Source: Verrucomicrobiota bacterium
Lineage (GTDB): Bacteria > Verrucomicrobiota > Verrucomicrobiia > Limisphaerales > Pedosphaeraceae
Assembly (NCBI GenBank): GCA_021325145.1
Contig: JAJPHR010000037.1
Span: 61,937-125,936, forward strand
DNA: 64,000 bases
Direction: 5' to 3'
A program made the position numbers and the translations under genes. The notes under the pieces are model-generated. The model saw only the letters and a program-made list of their open reading frames with translations. It had not been told where the DNA came from and ran no database searches. This document shows positions 17,890-25,521 of this stretch, piece by piece. How positions within the stretch are numbered: the stretch's first letter is position 1; the number at the start of each line of letters is the position of its first letter.

Positions 17890-18660
17890 ATGAAACCCAT
17901 CACGCGCCGGGACATGCTGGCCCAGGCCAGCCGGCTTGGAACTGCCGTCACCGTTGGACTCCCGCTGATTTCGACTGCCGCCGAGTCGCCGTCCGGCCAG
18001 GCGCCGTCTACCGCCAACCCCAAGCTCAAAGTAATTGTCACCGGCGGCCATCCCGGCGATCCGGAATACGGCTGCGGCGGCACCATCGCCCGCTATTCTG
18101 ACCTGGGTCACGAGGTCGTCCTCCTCTATCTCAATAAAGGCGAAGGAGCCGGCAACCCATCCAATCACCCCGGTCCCGATCGCGTCGCCGAGGCGTCAAA
18201 AGCGTGCGAGATCCTCAAGGCGCGCCCTGCTTTTGCCGGCCAAATTGACGGCCAGGCCATCATTGACCGGGACCATTACGACCAATTCCACCGCCTGATC
18301 GAAGCCGAGCAGCCCAACGTCGTCTTCACCCAATGGCCGATTGACAATCATCGCGATCATCGCGCCATCTCCCTCCTGACCTACGACGCCTGGCTGCGCA
18401 TGGGAAAAAAGTTTGCCCTATATTATTACGAAGTTTCCAACGGCGAGGACACCGTTCAATTCGCGCCATCCCATTACGTGGACATCACCGCCGTTGAATC
18501 ACGCAAGCGCTCCGCCTGCTACGCCCACGCCAGCCAGTCCCCGGATAAATTTTACGCCCTCCAGGAACTCGTTACCCGCATGCGTGGCATCGAAAGCGGT
18601 CATAAACAGGCCGAAAGTTTCATTCATCACATCCAAAGCCCCGCGGTTCCACTTCCTTGA
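17890..18660 (+). CDS. Tat-exported PIG-L family deacetylase
   Basis: This 256-residue protein has an RR-containing signal (MKPITRRDMLAQASRLG). The PIG-L/LmbE zinc hydrolase motifs are present in altered form: GGHPGDPE at residues 53-59, where the family normally has HPDDE, and the second zinc site NHRDHR (153-158). Members remove acetyl from N-acetylglucosamine-type substrates or related thioglycosides. The altered first motif keeps one acidic residue (Asp57). It is divergent from the DUF362 gene, with 193 bases between the starts. The substrate is unknown. Confidence 0.85.
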   Translation: MKPITRRDMLAQASRLGTAVTVGLPLISTAAESPSGQAPSTANPKLKVIVTGGHPGDPEYGCGGTIARYSDLGHEVVLLYLNKGEGAGNPSNHPGPDRVAEASKACEILKARPAFAGQIDGQAIIDRDHYDQFHRLIEAEQPNVVFTQWPIDNHRDHRAISLLTYDAWLRMGKKFALYYYEVSNGEDTVQFAPSHYVDITAVESRKRSACYAHASQSPDKFYALQELVTRMRGIESGHKQAESFIHHIQSPAVPLP

Positions 18661-18787
18661 GCAACAAGCCGGTAGGAGTTGGCGCTAATCCCATTCCGAA
18701 ATCCCACGTCTGCCACAACAGACTCGACTTGCCAGGTTGAGGCGCATCAGAGCCACGGCCCTGGCATTCTCATTCTTACCATTATAA

Positions 18788-19717
18788 TTACCGCTCCATT
18801 TGTTCGAGCGGTTCGATGGCGTCCTGGATCAATCGTTGGCCGGTGACTTGCAAAAGTTTCAGTGATGGTGCTTGCGAAGCAAGCAAACCGTATTCGCAGG
18901 TGTGGCGAGCCTCTTCCAAGTCCGCCTCGTTCTCCGGCCGCAAGAGCTGCCGCAGTCCGGATCCTACATGTGGAACAAGGCTTTGCCAGAGGGTGGGGAA
19001 TCGACTTCGTAGGGCAGCGGTCCAAAGCTTCGGCCATTCGAGCAAGGAATCTTCCTCTTTGCTTTCAGCCAATCGGGCCAACGCCAGGACGCGACCCAGA
19101 TCTTTGTTGCTGCGTTTGATGCGGCGCCCGCCAATTAAGCCGCTCATGGTTTCCAGGCCGATTTCCGGATGATGCAAGAGATTGGCGATGGCCATCGTTT
19201 CAGGCCGGGCAATGGCGATGCCGAACCGGGTACGGATCGGCTCGTATTCCGCCAGCGAAAGGAAGCCAAAACTGCACAAGCTGAAATGGCCACGAGTGGT
19301 GACGAGTCGGATGTCTCTCCGGTCGAGATCGTGCTCCGACTCAGGAACGGTGAGCAATTCGATAAACCATTCCGTCGAGCCGGGAGGATGAAGCCTGACC
19401 ACCGGAAGCCGGTTTAAAGGCGTGGTGTCGCTGCCGGGTTTCCCCCAATCGCCTTCGGCGCGCAATTGCCAATTTTCAGCAAACAATCGGTTAGCGACTG
19501 CTTGTCCGGCTGGGATGGCTGCAATGCGTGGCGAAAGAAGGCAATCCACGTCCTTGGTACGGACTTGAAGCCTTGGGTTGTCGCCGAAGAAGTAATAGCC
19601 TGCCGCCAGGCTTCCAATAATGATAATGTTCGGCCGGAAGTCAGCCGGGATTGCCATGGCGACGCGCTCCAGAACGGCACTGGATGAAATGAGTTTTACG
19701 CTGTCGTCGCGACTCAT
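18788..19717 (-). CDS. AbiEii-like nucleotidyltransferase (putative toxin)
   Basis: This 309-residue protein has a minimal nucleotidyltransferase signature: IIIIGSLAAGYY (GS at residues 35-36) followed about 20 residues later by TKDVDCLL (Asp56-x-Asp58), the metal-binding pair. The rest is helical with RPETMAIANLLHHPEI and RRIKRSNKDLGRVLALARL, similar in style to AbiEii and related type IV toxins that modify tRNA. Its start overlaps the upstream regulator stop by four bases (ATGA), so the two are translationally coupled. Toxicity or phage defence is inference from the pairing; a domesticated nucleotidyltransferase is the main alternative. Confidence 0.7.
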   Translation of the reverse strand: MSRDDSVKLISSSAVLERVAMAIPADFRPNIIIIGSLAAGYYFFGDNPRLQVRTKDVDCLLSPRIAAIPAGQAVANRLFAENWQLRAEGDWGKPGSDTTPLNRLPVVRLHPPGSTEWFIELLTVPESEHDLDRRDIRLVTTRGHFSLCSFGFLSLAEYEPIRTRFGIAIARPETMAIANLLHHPEIGLETMSGLIGGRRIKRSNKDLGRVLALARLAESKEEDSLLEWPKLWTAALRSRFPTLWQSLVPHVGSGLRQLLRPENEADLEEARHTCEYGLLASQAPSLKLLQVTGQRLIQDAIEPLEQMER

Positions 19718-20781
19718 GGCAGGCGGCCTTTGGTTGCGGGAAAGGAATTCACAAACTCAAGCGCCTGAGATTCCAGACGCGCTTCATGCAGATCCAGGAG
19801 ACATTCCACTGGGTCGGCCCAGGGGAGGGAGTCTTCGCTTCGCTGGAAGAGTGACTCGGCCCTCTGGATGGCATGAATGACAAGTGTGGGGGATTCATCG
19901 CGCCGGGTTGTTTTCTCCAGGGCCGGGTCGAGCCGTTCCACGAAGGAGAGATCCACGGCTTTGCGGCCGCAGTGGATTGAAAGATCGAGACGGGGATTGC
20001 CAACGAGGTCGAGCGATGGTTGGTAATGTTTCGCACCCAGGACTCCGCCAATCGCAATGTCCTGCCGCTGGAGTTGCCGCAGGCGGCGAAGCAGGGATTC
20101 CGGCGAGCGTGCTTGGCCGGAACGATCGGCATATTTAACAGTGCCTCGCACGTCATCCGACACCGCCAGTAGGCGCGCCCATTCTTCGCGCGGAAAAATC
20201 CGAAGCTCGACACTGCGATCGGAATGGCGTTTCAGATAATGATCGAAACGTTCGAGCGATCGCGAAACTGTGGGATGGCTCGTCCCGGAGATTTCCATAA
20301 GTGAACTAACCGCGAGAGGCCCTTTGCCAAGCAACCATTGGTGGATTAGGATGCGAAGAATCTCGTGGTGAGCCTCGGAACTTCTGGTGGAACTGGCTGG
20401 CCTTTGGGAGTGTTCGTGCCGGAGGATTTCATCGAGCATGGATAATTCGCTCGGGTCGGGTGGAACGGGAATCCCGGTCCAATTTCCGGACCGGTGAATC
20501 ACCATTGATAAACGGGCGAATAGCTCCGGGCGCAGGACAGAAGCTGCGCCGTTCCATTCCTCTTTCAGGCGGGATTCCGTGATGATCGGTTCTTCCAGCA
20601 CTAAAAGCACTCGGCGCACTTTGTCAACCGCAGCAACCCGGGCCAAGTCCATTAGAGCTGTGCGAAGCCTTCGGGCATCCTTTGCTTCAACTTTCACCTC
20701 GAAAATGGTGTCGTTTGTAACCGCATCGGCTCGAAAACCGGGAAAGTTCTCGATTGGGCACTCAAATCGGAGCGATTTCAT
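19714..20781 (-). CDS. AbiEi-like protein with N-terminal PD-(D/E)xK-like domain and winged helix (putative antitoxin)
   Basis: This 355-residue protein appears to have three parts. The N-terminus (about 1-100) looks like a restriction-endonuclease fold: Asp19 in FRADAV and EVK at 28-30, followed by helix and strand (LMDLARVAAVDKVRRVLLVLEE). A winged helix-turn-helix lies at about 135-185 (VSSLMEISGTSHPTVSRSLERF). The C-terminal half ends WADPVECLLDLHEARLESQALEFVNSF, which resembles the AbiEi tail. AbiEi-type antitoxins bind their own promoter. A direct repeat of cgcaagt lies about 25 bases upstream of the start. Whether the nuclease-like domain is catalytic is unknown. Confidence 0.65.
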   Translation of the reverse strand: MKSLRFECPIENFPGFRADAVTNDTIFEVKVEAKDARRLRTALMDLARVAAVDKVRRVLLVLEEPIITESRLKEEWNGAASVLRPELFARLSMVIHRSGNWTGIPVPPDPSELSMLDEILRHEHSQRPASSTRSSEAHHEILRILIHQWLLGKGPLAVSSLMEISGTSHPTVSRSLERFDHYLKRHSDRSVELRIFPREEWARLLAVSDDVRGTVKYADRSGQARSPESLLRRLRQLQRQDIAIGGVLGAKHYQPSLDLVGNPRLDLSIHCGRKAVDLSFVERLDPALEKTTRRDESPTLVIHAIQRAESLFQRSEDSLPWADPVECLLDLHEARLESQALEFVNSFPATKGRLP

Positions 20782-20805
20782 GAAATTAAAGTGCGCCTTT
20801 CAAAC

Positions 20806-20819
20806 GCAAGTCGCAAGTC
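20806..20819. promoter_or_regulatory. Direct heptamer repeat upstream of the AbiE-like pair
   Basis: Two adjacent copies of cgcaagt lie 25 bases upstream of the regulator start. As AbiEi-type antitoxins usually repress their own operon, this could be an operator, but it is short and could be chance. Confidence 0.25.
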
Positions 20820-21076
20820 GAAATAAAAGTCGGGAGTTGATTTTCGTGTCCATGTGAGTAATCCAAGGCTTTTTTGGAAGATTTTTGGCGTTTAGAGGCT
20901 TTGATTCAGCGGCTCCGCTCTCTGCCGCTGGGCAGCCTGAGGTGGTTACACTGTGTTACCATCTGCAGTCCCCACAAGCTCAGAAAGCCCCGTTGACAGT
21001 GGTTCTTTCCCATCGGAGCGAGCCCCCCTCCGAACACACTGATTGCATCCCGCCCACACTCTGCTTCAATGCTCGC

Positions 21077-22129
21077 ATGAAAGCGGTTCAACTGGTCGCC
21101 CATGGAAGTCCGGGGAAATTCGAGCTTCGCGATTTGCCTGAGCCAACCCCCGCGCCGGATGAAGTCATCGTCCAGGTGCAAAGCTGCGGCTTGAATCACC
21201 TCGACCTGTGGCTGGAGGAAGGCGGGCTGCCCATTTCCATTGATCTTCCGCGCACGCCGGGCGGCGAGATCGCCGGACGCATTTTGAAAACCGGCGCTTC
21301 GGTCACTGGTTGGCATGTGGGCGACGAAGTGGCGGTGCAATCGAATTTATTCTGCGGCGAGTGCGAGTTCTGTCGGCGCGGCGATGAATCGTTGTGCCTG
21401 CGCGGTCAACTGCTGGGCGTGGCTCGCGACGGCGGCTTCGCCGAAGAAGTGGCGGTGCCGGCGCGATCGCTGGTGCGCCTGCCGTCGGGCGTGGATTTCG
21501 ACACCTCGGCCGCGCTCACGCTGGCCGGCAGCACGGCCATGCACATGCTGACCAATCGCACCCAGGTCCACGCCGGCGACTGGGTGCTCGCCATCGGCGG
21601 CGCGAGCGGCGTCGGTTCTGCGGCCATCCAGATTGCGAAGGAACTTGGTGGGCGCGTCATCAGCACCGGCTCGACCGAAGCCAAGCGCCAGCTTGCCCAA
21701 AGTCTCGGCGCGGAATTCGTCGTGGATTCGACCGATCCCGGCTGGCCCGCCGAAGTGCGGAAGATCACCAACCGTCGCGGAGTTGATCTCGTGGTCGAAC
21801 ATGTCGGCGGGAACGTATTGGTGAAGGTTTTCGATTGCCTCGCGCGCGGCGGTACCGTGGTGACCTGCGGAGCAACTGCCGGACGCGAGGTGACCTTGAA
21901 TTTGTGGCCGTTTTTCGTGAAGCAGCAGCGATTGATCGGCAGTTATGGCCGCAACCGCGCGGACATTCAAGCCACCCTCGAATGGGCTGCAAGCGGACGG
22001 CTCAAACCCGTGATCGACAGCATCTTTCCGCTCGGCGAAACGCCCCAGGCATTCGCTCATTTGCGCTCGCGAAACATCCTCGGCAAAGTGCTGGTGGAAC
22101 CCTTCGAACCGGCGTCGGAGTCGGATTGA
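21077..22129 (+). CDS. Zinc-type medium-chain dehydrogenase/reductase
   Basis: This 350-residue MDR protein has the GroES-like N-domain with CGLNHLD, a four-cysteine structural-zinc lobe (CGECEFCRRGDESLC, about residues 95-110) and a nucleotide-binding GGASGVGSAA motif. The usual GHE catalytic-zinc histidine is replaced (PGGEIAG), so it is closer to quinone-oxidoreductase or crotonyl-reductase-like MDRs that keep only the lobe zinc. The start MKAVQLVAHG at 21077 is family-like; the open frame extends 64 codons upstream without family similarity. The substrate is not identifiable. Confidence 0.85.
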   Translation: MKAVQLVAHGSPGKFELRDLPEPTPAPDEVIVQVQSCGLNHLDLWLEEGGLPISIDLPRTPGGEIAGRILKTGASVTGWHVGDEVAVQSNLFCGECEFCRRGDESLCLRGQLLGVARDGGFAEEVAVPARSLVRLPSGVDFDTSAALTLAGSTAMHMLTNRTQVHAGDWVLAIGGASGVGSAAIQIAKELGGRVISTGSTEAKRQLAQSLGAEFVVDSTDPGWPAEVRKITNRRGVDLVVEHVGGNVLVKVFDCLARGGTVVTCGATAGREVTLNLWPFFVKQQRLIGSYGRNRADIQATLEWAASGRLKPVIDSIFPLGETPQAFAHLRSRNILGKVLVEPFEPASESD

Positions 22130-22445
22130 TTTCGAATGCAATGAACAAACCGCAAGTTCGAGATTCTATTTATGCGGCTCCAACGCCGGTGGTTGCGTCC
22201 GTCGATTCAGCAGGTTGCAATGCGAGTGAAATTCACGCCTGAAAGTTGCATTTGACACTCGGTACATTCAAAGCCCCCTATTTGGGAAACGACCTGGCGT
22301 CACAGCGCACAACGCTTATCCAAGTAGGGGACTGGTTATTTGCCCGGTGTCCCGGCACCACCGAAGTGGAGACGGACCGCGCAAGTCTGCCCGAGGAGGA
22401 TCAAATAATCCCTCGAAAAGCTAAAATGCAAAGCCTTGAAGGCCA
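22130..22445. other. 316-bp intergenic region, nothing recognised
   Basis: It follows the dehydrogenase stop and precedes the end of the opposite-strand small membrane protein. I see no gene, terminator-like hairpin or convincing RNA structure. Confidence 0.4.
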
Positions 22446-22619
22446 TCAGCTTGGGTTGGCCCAGGCCCAACCCTCTTCCGCCTCGGCCTTTGGGGTGCCG
22501 ATGTGAAAGCCGGTTTCGTCCTGGTAACCGAGTGGCGCCATCGCCACCGCGAACAGGTCCAGAACGATCCCAATTGCCAGCATGATTCCTGCAATGATCA
22601 TTAATGCCGCACCGATCAT
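22446..22619 (-). CDS. 57-residue single-pass membrane protein
   Basis: This is a short gene of 57 codons plus stop. It begins MIGAALMIIAGIMLAIGIVL, one long hydrophobic helix (about residues 2-30), and ends in an acidic, Trp-rich tail (PKAEAEEGWAWANPS). A good Shine-Dalgarno, GAGG, sits about eight bases before the ATG, which supports real translation. The helix has GxxxxxxxG-like spacing and could oligomerise. It lies alone on the minus strand between the dehydrogenase and the sigma factor. No family is recognised. Confidence 0.65.
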   Translation of the reverse strand: MIGAALMIIAGIMLAIGIVLDLFAVAMAPLGYQDETGFHIGTPKAEAEEGWAWANPS

Positions 22620-22994
22620 GCTTTTTCCTCAGCATTACAAATGCCAAAACCAGATTTGCCAAAAAATCACGACTTATGGCACCAAACGGCTCGGAAAAGG
22701 AGTTGAGTTTTTAAACCATTGATAATCAGCAACATCGGAAAACTCTGAATTATAGTTGACTGGTTGGTAAAGTGTGCTAAGTTTTGCTTGCGATGAAAGA
22801 AACAAAGTTTGGTGAAGTTCAAACAGAAGTTCGGGCCCGAGTGTCAGAGAATACGGGCTTTTATAGCTTTTTTGGCGATAATTGGGGTACCCCATCCAAG
22901 AATCCCAACCTTATTTTAAGGTTGATCAGCCTTGGCGTCAAATAGTTGACCAGTCGCTTTAGTTGAACAGTAAACCGACAACCTGAAGGAATTT
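22620..22994. other. 375-bp AT-richer region upstream of the sigma factor
   Basis: It contains a possible 50-codon frame (listed separately), an 8-bp stem with 3-base loop at 22906-22924 (caacctta and its complement, no T-run), and a ttgact at 22756-22761 that could be a -35 box without a clear -10. Promoters for both flanking genes must lie here. Confidence 0.4.
22793..22945 (+). CDS. Possible 50-residue small protein upstream of the sigma factor
   Basis: An ATG-to-TAG frame of 50 codons (starts MKETKFGEVQTEV, ends LISLGVK). Composition is plausible for a protein, but there is no clear Shine-Dalgarno and the region is AT-rich, where chance frames are short rather than long. It could be a leader peptide or nothing. 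Conservation in relatives would decide. Confidence 0.25.
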   Translation: MKETKFGEVQTEVRARVSENTGFYSFFGDNWGTPSKNPNLILRLISLGVK

Positions 22995-24044
22995 GTGAAA
23001 AAACATAATAGGATGACGCAAAAGCCAGCCAAAATATTGACAGGCCGGAGAGGCCGGCCGCCGGGACGCAGGACTTTCTTCCGGCGAAACCAGGACGCGG
23101 ACGAAAACTCGGCCATCATTGAATTGGAAGAGCCAGCCCAGGACGCCGCCGAAGAACTCGCAGTCGTTCCGCGCGACGCGGAAACGGCTGAAGCCAGCGC
23201 CGAGCGCCTGCCTTATGACGGCAACACGGCTTTCAACCTCTACCTGCGCGAAGTGGGCCAGACCAAACTGCTGACCATCCAGGAGGAGAACGAATTGGCC
23301 GCCCGCATCAAGAAGGGCGACAAAAAAGCCCGCGAACGGATGATCAAGGCAAACCTGCGTTTGGTCGTCAAGATTGCGCGCGAGTATGAGGATTACGGCA
23401 TGCCGTTGCTCGACCTCATCAACGAAGGCAACATGGGCTTGATGAAAGCCGTGGAGCGATTCGATCCCGCCAAGGGAGCGAAGCTCTCGACCTACAGCGC
23501 GTGGTGGATCAAGCAGGCGATCAAGCGTGCCCTGGCCAATCAGTCCAAGACCATTCGTTTGCCCGTGCACGTGGTGGACAAATTGTTCCACATGCGGCAA
23601 GCCTCGGTGAAGCTGCATGAAGTGCTGGGCCGCGAACCGACCGATGAGGAATTGGGCGATGAACTGGGGCTCAGCGCGCAAAAGATCGCGCAGCTCCGCA
23701 CCGCCGCCATCCGTCCCGCTTCGTTGGAAGCCCCGCTGGGCGACGACGAAACCAGCCGGATCGCCGACGTGGTGAAGGACGAAACCGCGGACACGCCGTA
23801 CGAGCACCTCGAAGAGAAGACCAATACCTCGATGTTGCGCGAACTCGTCGCCACGCTCGATCAGCGCGAAGCGGAGATCCTGCGCTACCGTTTCGGCCTC
23901 GACGGCGACAATGAGAGAACGCTCGAGGAAGTGGGCGAGAAATTCGGCGTGACGCGCGAACGCATCCGCCAAATCCAGAACGTGGCCTTGGGCAAACTGC
24001 GCAAGCAAATCGAGAAGCTGGAAACGGTCAAAGCGGCCGCCTGA
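22995..24044 (+). CDS. rpoD: RNA polymerase sigma-70 family factor (RpoD/SigA type)
   Basis: This 349-residue factor directs RNA polymerase to promoters. Region 1.2 begins at DGNTAFNLYLREVGQTKLLT, region 2 includes NLRLVVKIAREY and the -10 melting segment STYSAWWIKQAIKRAL, region 3 follows, and region 4 ends with the -35 helix-turn-helix TLEEVGEKFGVTRERIRQIQNVALGKLRK. The long region 1.1 and non-conserved insert of E. coli RpoD are absent, so it is a compact group 1 or a group 2 factor. The N-terminus has an AT-hook-like GRRGRPPGRR (residues 17-26). The start is GTG at 22995, with AAGGA just before it. Confidence 0.92.
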   Translation: MKKHNRMTQKPAKILTGRRGRPPGRRTFFRRNQDADENSAIIELEEPAQDAAEELAVVPRDAETAEASAERLPYDGNTAFNLYLREVGQTKLLTIQEENELAARIKKGDKKARERMIKANLRLVVKIAREYEDYGMPLLDLINEGNMGLMKAVERFDPAKGAKLSTYSAWWIKQAIKRALANQSKTIRLPVHVVDKLFHMRQASVKLHEVLGREPTDEELGDELGLSAQKIAQLRTAAIRPASLEAPLGDDETSRIADVVKDETADTPYEHLEEKTNTSMLRELVATLDQREAEILRYRFGLDGDNERTLEEVGEKFGVTRERIRQIQNVALGKLRKQIEKLETVKAAA

Positions 24045-24080
24045 CGGCGGAAGCACCGCTTGCGGCGGAAGCTCCAAATT

Positions 24081-24181
24081 CCAAACACCAAGCTCCAGAG
24101 AAGCTCCAACTTTAAAATACTTGGAGCGACTTTGGAGCTTGTGATTTGGTATTTTTCTGGTGCTTGGTGGTTGGTGTTTGG
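24081..24181. repeat. Nested inverted repeat after the sigma-factor gene
   Basis: The outer arms are perfect 11-mers (24081-24091 ccaaacaccaa and 24171-24181) and the inner arms are perfect 9-mers (24101-24109 aagctccaa and 24132-24140). A 16-base stretch of the right half recurs at about 36337-36352. It may form a long imperfect hairpin that stops or stabilises the transcript; the recurrence suggests a dispersed element. Confidence 0.6.
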
Positions 24182-24260
24182 GAGCCGGTAAGAGCGCGAA
24201 AATTCATCGCCTCAGAGCACCACTCCGACTTGCGCTATCCAACTCACCGCCGCGGCTCCT

Positions 24261-25178
24261 TCACTTTGTCATCGCGGGCCGCGGGCGCGGTTTGTGGAAG
24301 GCGAAGATGTCGGTTTGGTGGCGCACACCGGATCGGCCGGCGTGGGGGCCGGCGTGCGCAAATGCGGGGCTGTCCATCCGGTCGCTGGGCTTGCCGGTTT
24401 TGATTTCCTGCGCGAGTTCGCCCACGTTTTGCAGTATGCGTGTGGGCTGATACACGTAGTCGCCCACACTTTCAATTTGCGTGGAACCGCTCAGGACGAG
24501 ATAGGACTGCAAGCCGGATTCGAACGCCCCGCGAATGTCCGTTTCCATGGTGTCGCCGATCATCACCACCTGCTCCGGCGCGGTCAGGGCGACCATGGCG
24601 AGTTTGCGGCGCGCCTGGTGAAACATGTATCCGTTGGGCTTGCCCAGGTAATAAGCGCGCCGGCCGCTGCTCGCTTCCAAAAAGGCCGCGGTGGCGCCGG
24701 CGCCGGGACGGGTTTTTTCGCTCGAAACCGGGCACCAATTGTCGGGGTTGGTGGCCAGCAGGCGCGCGCCGCGTTCAATGAATTCGTGCGCCTTCGCGAG
24801 TTTCTCCATCGTGGGCGCGCCCTCACCCACGACCACGTATGCCGGGTGGATGGCGTCATTGGCGATTTTACGTTCGTGCAACGCCGCGAGGAGCCCGCCC
24901 TCGCCGAGGACGAAGGCCGTGCAATGCGGGTCAGTTTCGCTCAGAAAATCCGCCGTGTTGAGCGCGGAAGTGTAAAAATGCTTCGCGGACACACCCTGGA
25001 TGCCCAGATGTTTGAGGCGCACCGCGAGGTCCTCCGGTGTGGGCGCGGAGTTGTTCGTGAGAAAAAGGAATGGCGCGCCGGTCGCCAGCAAGGCCTGGAT
25101 AAAATCCGTCGCCCCCGGAATCAAATGGTTTTCCCGATAGATCACCCCATCCATGTCAATCAAATAGCCTGTTTTCAT
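24261..25178 (-). CDS. HAD-IIA family hydrolase (NagD-like phosphatase)
   Basis: This 305-residue HAD phosphatase has motif I DMDGVIY (Asp8, Asp10), motif II TNNS, the lysine motif in LGKPNGYMF and motif III/IV GDTMETDIRGAFESG. The cap arrangement with VVGEG and NPDNWCP suits the NagD/AraL/phosphoglycolate group. Members dephosphorylate small phosphometabolites such as UMP, GMP or phosphoglycolate. The last ~45 residues (PSDRMDSPAFAHAG...) run beyond the usual domain and are low complexity. The substrate is unknown. Confidence 0.85.
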   Translation of the reverse strand: MKTGYLIDMDGVIYRENHLIPGATDFIQALLATGAPFLFLTNNSAPTPEDLAVRLKHLGIQGVSAKHFYTSALNTADFLSETDPHCTAFVLGEGGLLAALHERKIANDAIHPAYVVVGEGAPTMEKLAKAHEFIERGARLLATNPDNWCPVSSEKTRPGAGATAAFLEASSGRRAYYLGKPNGYMFHQARRKLAMVALTAPEQVVMIGDTMETDIRGAFESGLQSYLVLSGSTQIESVGDYVYQPTRILQNVGELAQEIKTGKPSDRMDSPAFAHAGPHAGRSGVRHQTDIFAFHKPRPRPAMTK

Positions 25179-25521
25179 AGATTTGTAATGGGTTCAAAGC
25201 ATAGCTCCAGAACACCCGGGTAAGGGGGAGGATTCGGGAGTCGCTGCCCGGTTGTGGCAGCGTTGGAATAATGGGGCAAAAACCGGCCAAATGCAACTGT
25301 TCTTTGTAATAAAGGGTCAAATAATTCATATGGGGATTCAATACCATTTGCCCGTGGCAGCCGACGTGAGGAGGCTCCAATTCTTTCGAGATCAGAACCT
25401 CTTTACGTCGGCGTGCCACGATTTGAAGTGGACCTTGGAAATAATTCCCGCTTGTTTTACGCGCAGACGCCGCGCAGTGTATAGACGTTGGCTGCCCGCC
25501 TGGAACGGGATAAACTCAATT
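25179..25521. other. 343-bp intergenic region between divergent genes
   Basis: No supportable gene is present. The ychF reading frame stays open through most of this stretch, but the translation shows no family similarity. Promoters for the phosphatase and ychF are expected here; none is clear. Confidence 0.4.

Noticed and set aside
20885..21076. 64-codon extension upstream of the MDR dehydrogenase
   Set aside because: Low-complexity translation; MKAVQLV is the family start.
22336..22662. 108-codon minus-strand frame
   Set aside because: It overlaps the better-supported 57-residue membrane protein in another frame and has an unnatural Arg/Gly-rich composition.
22959..24077. 372-codon minus-strand frame over the sigma gene
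   Set aside because: Antisense shadow of an unmistakable sigma-70 factor.
25252..25521. 90-codon upstream extension of ychF
   Set aside because: No similarity to the family, and the internal ATG gives the exact canonical N-terminus.
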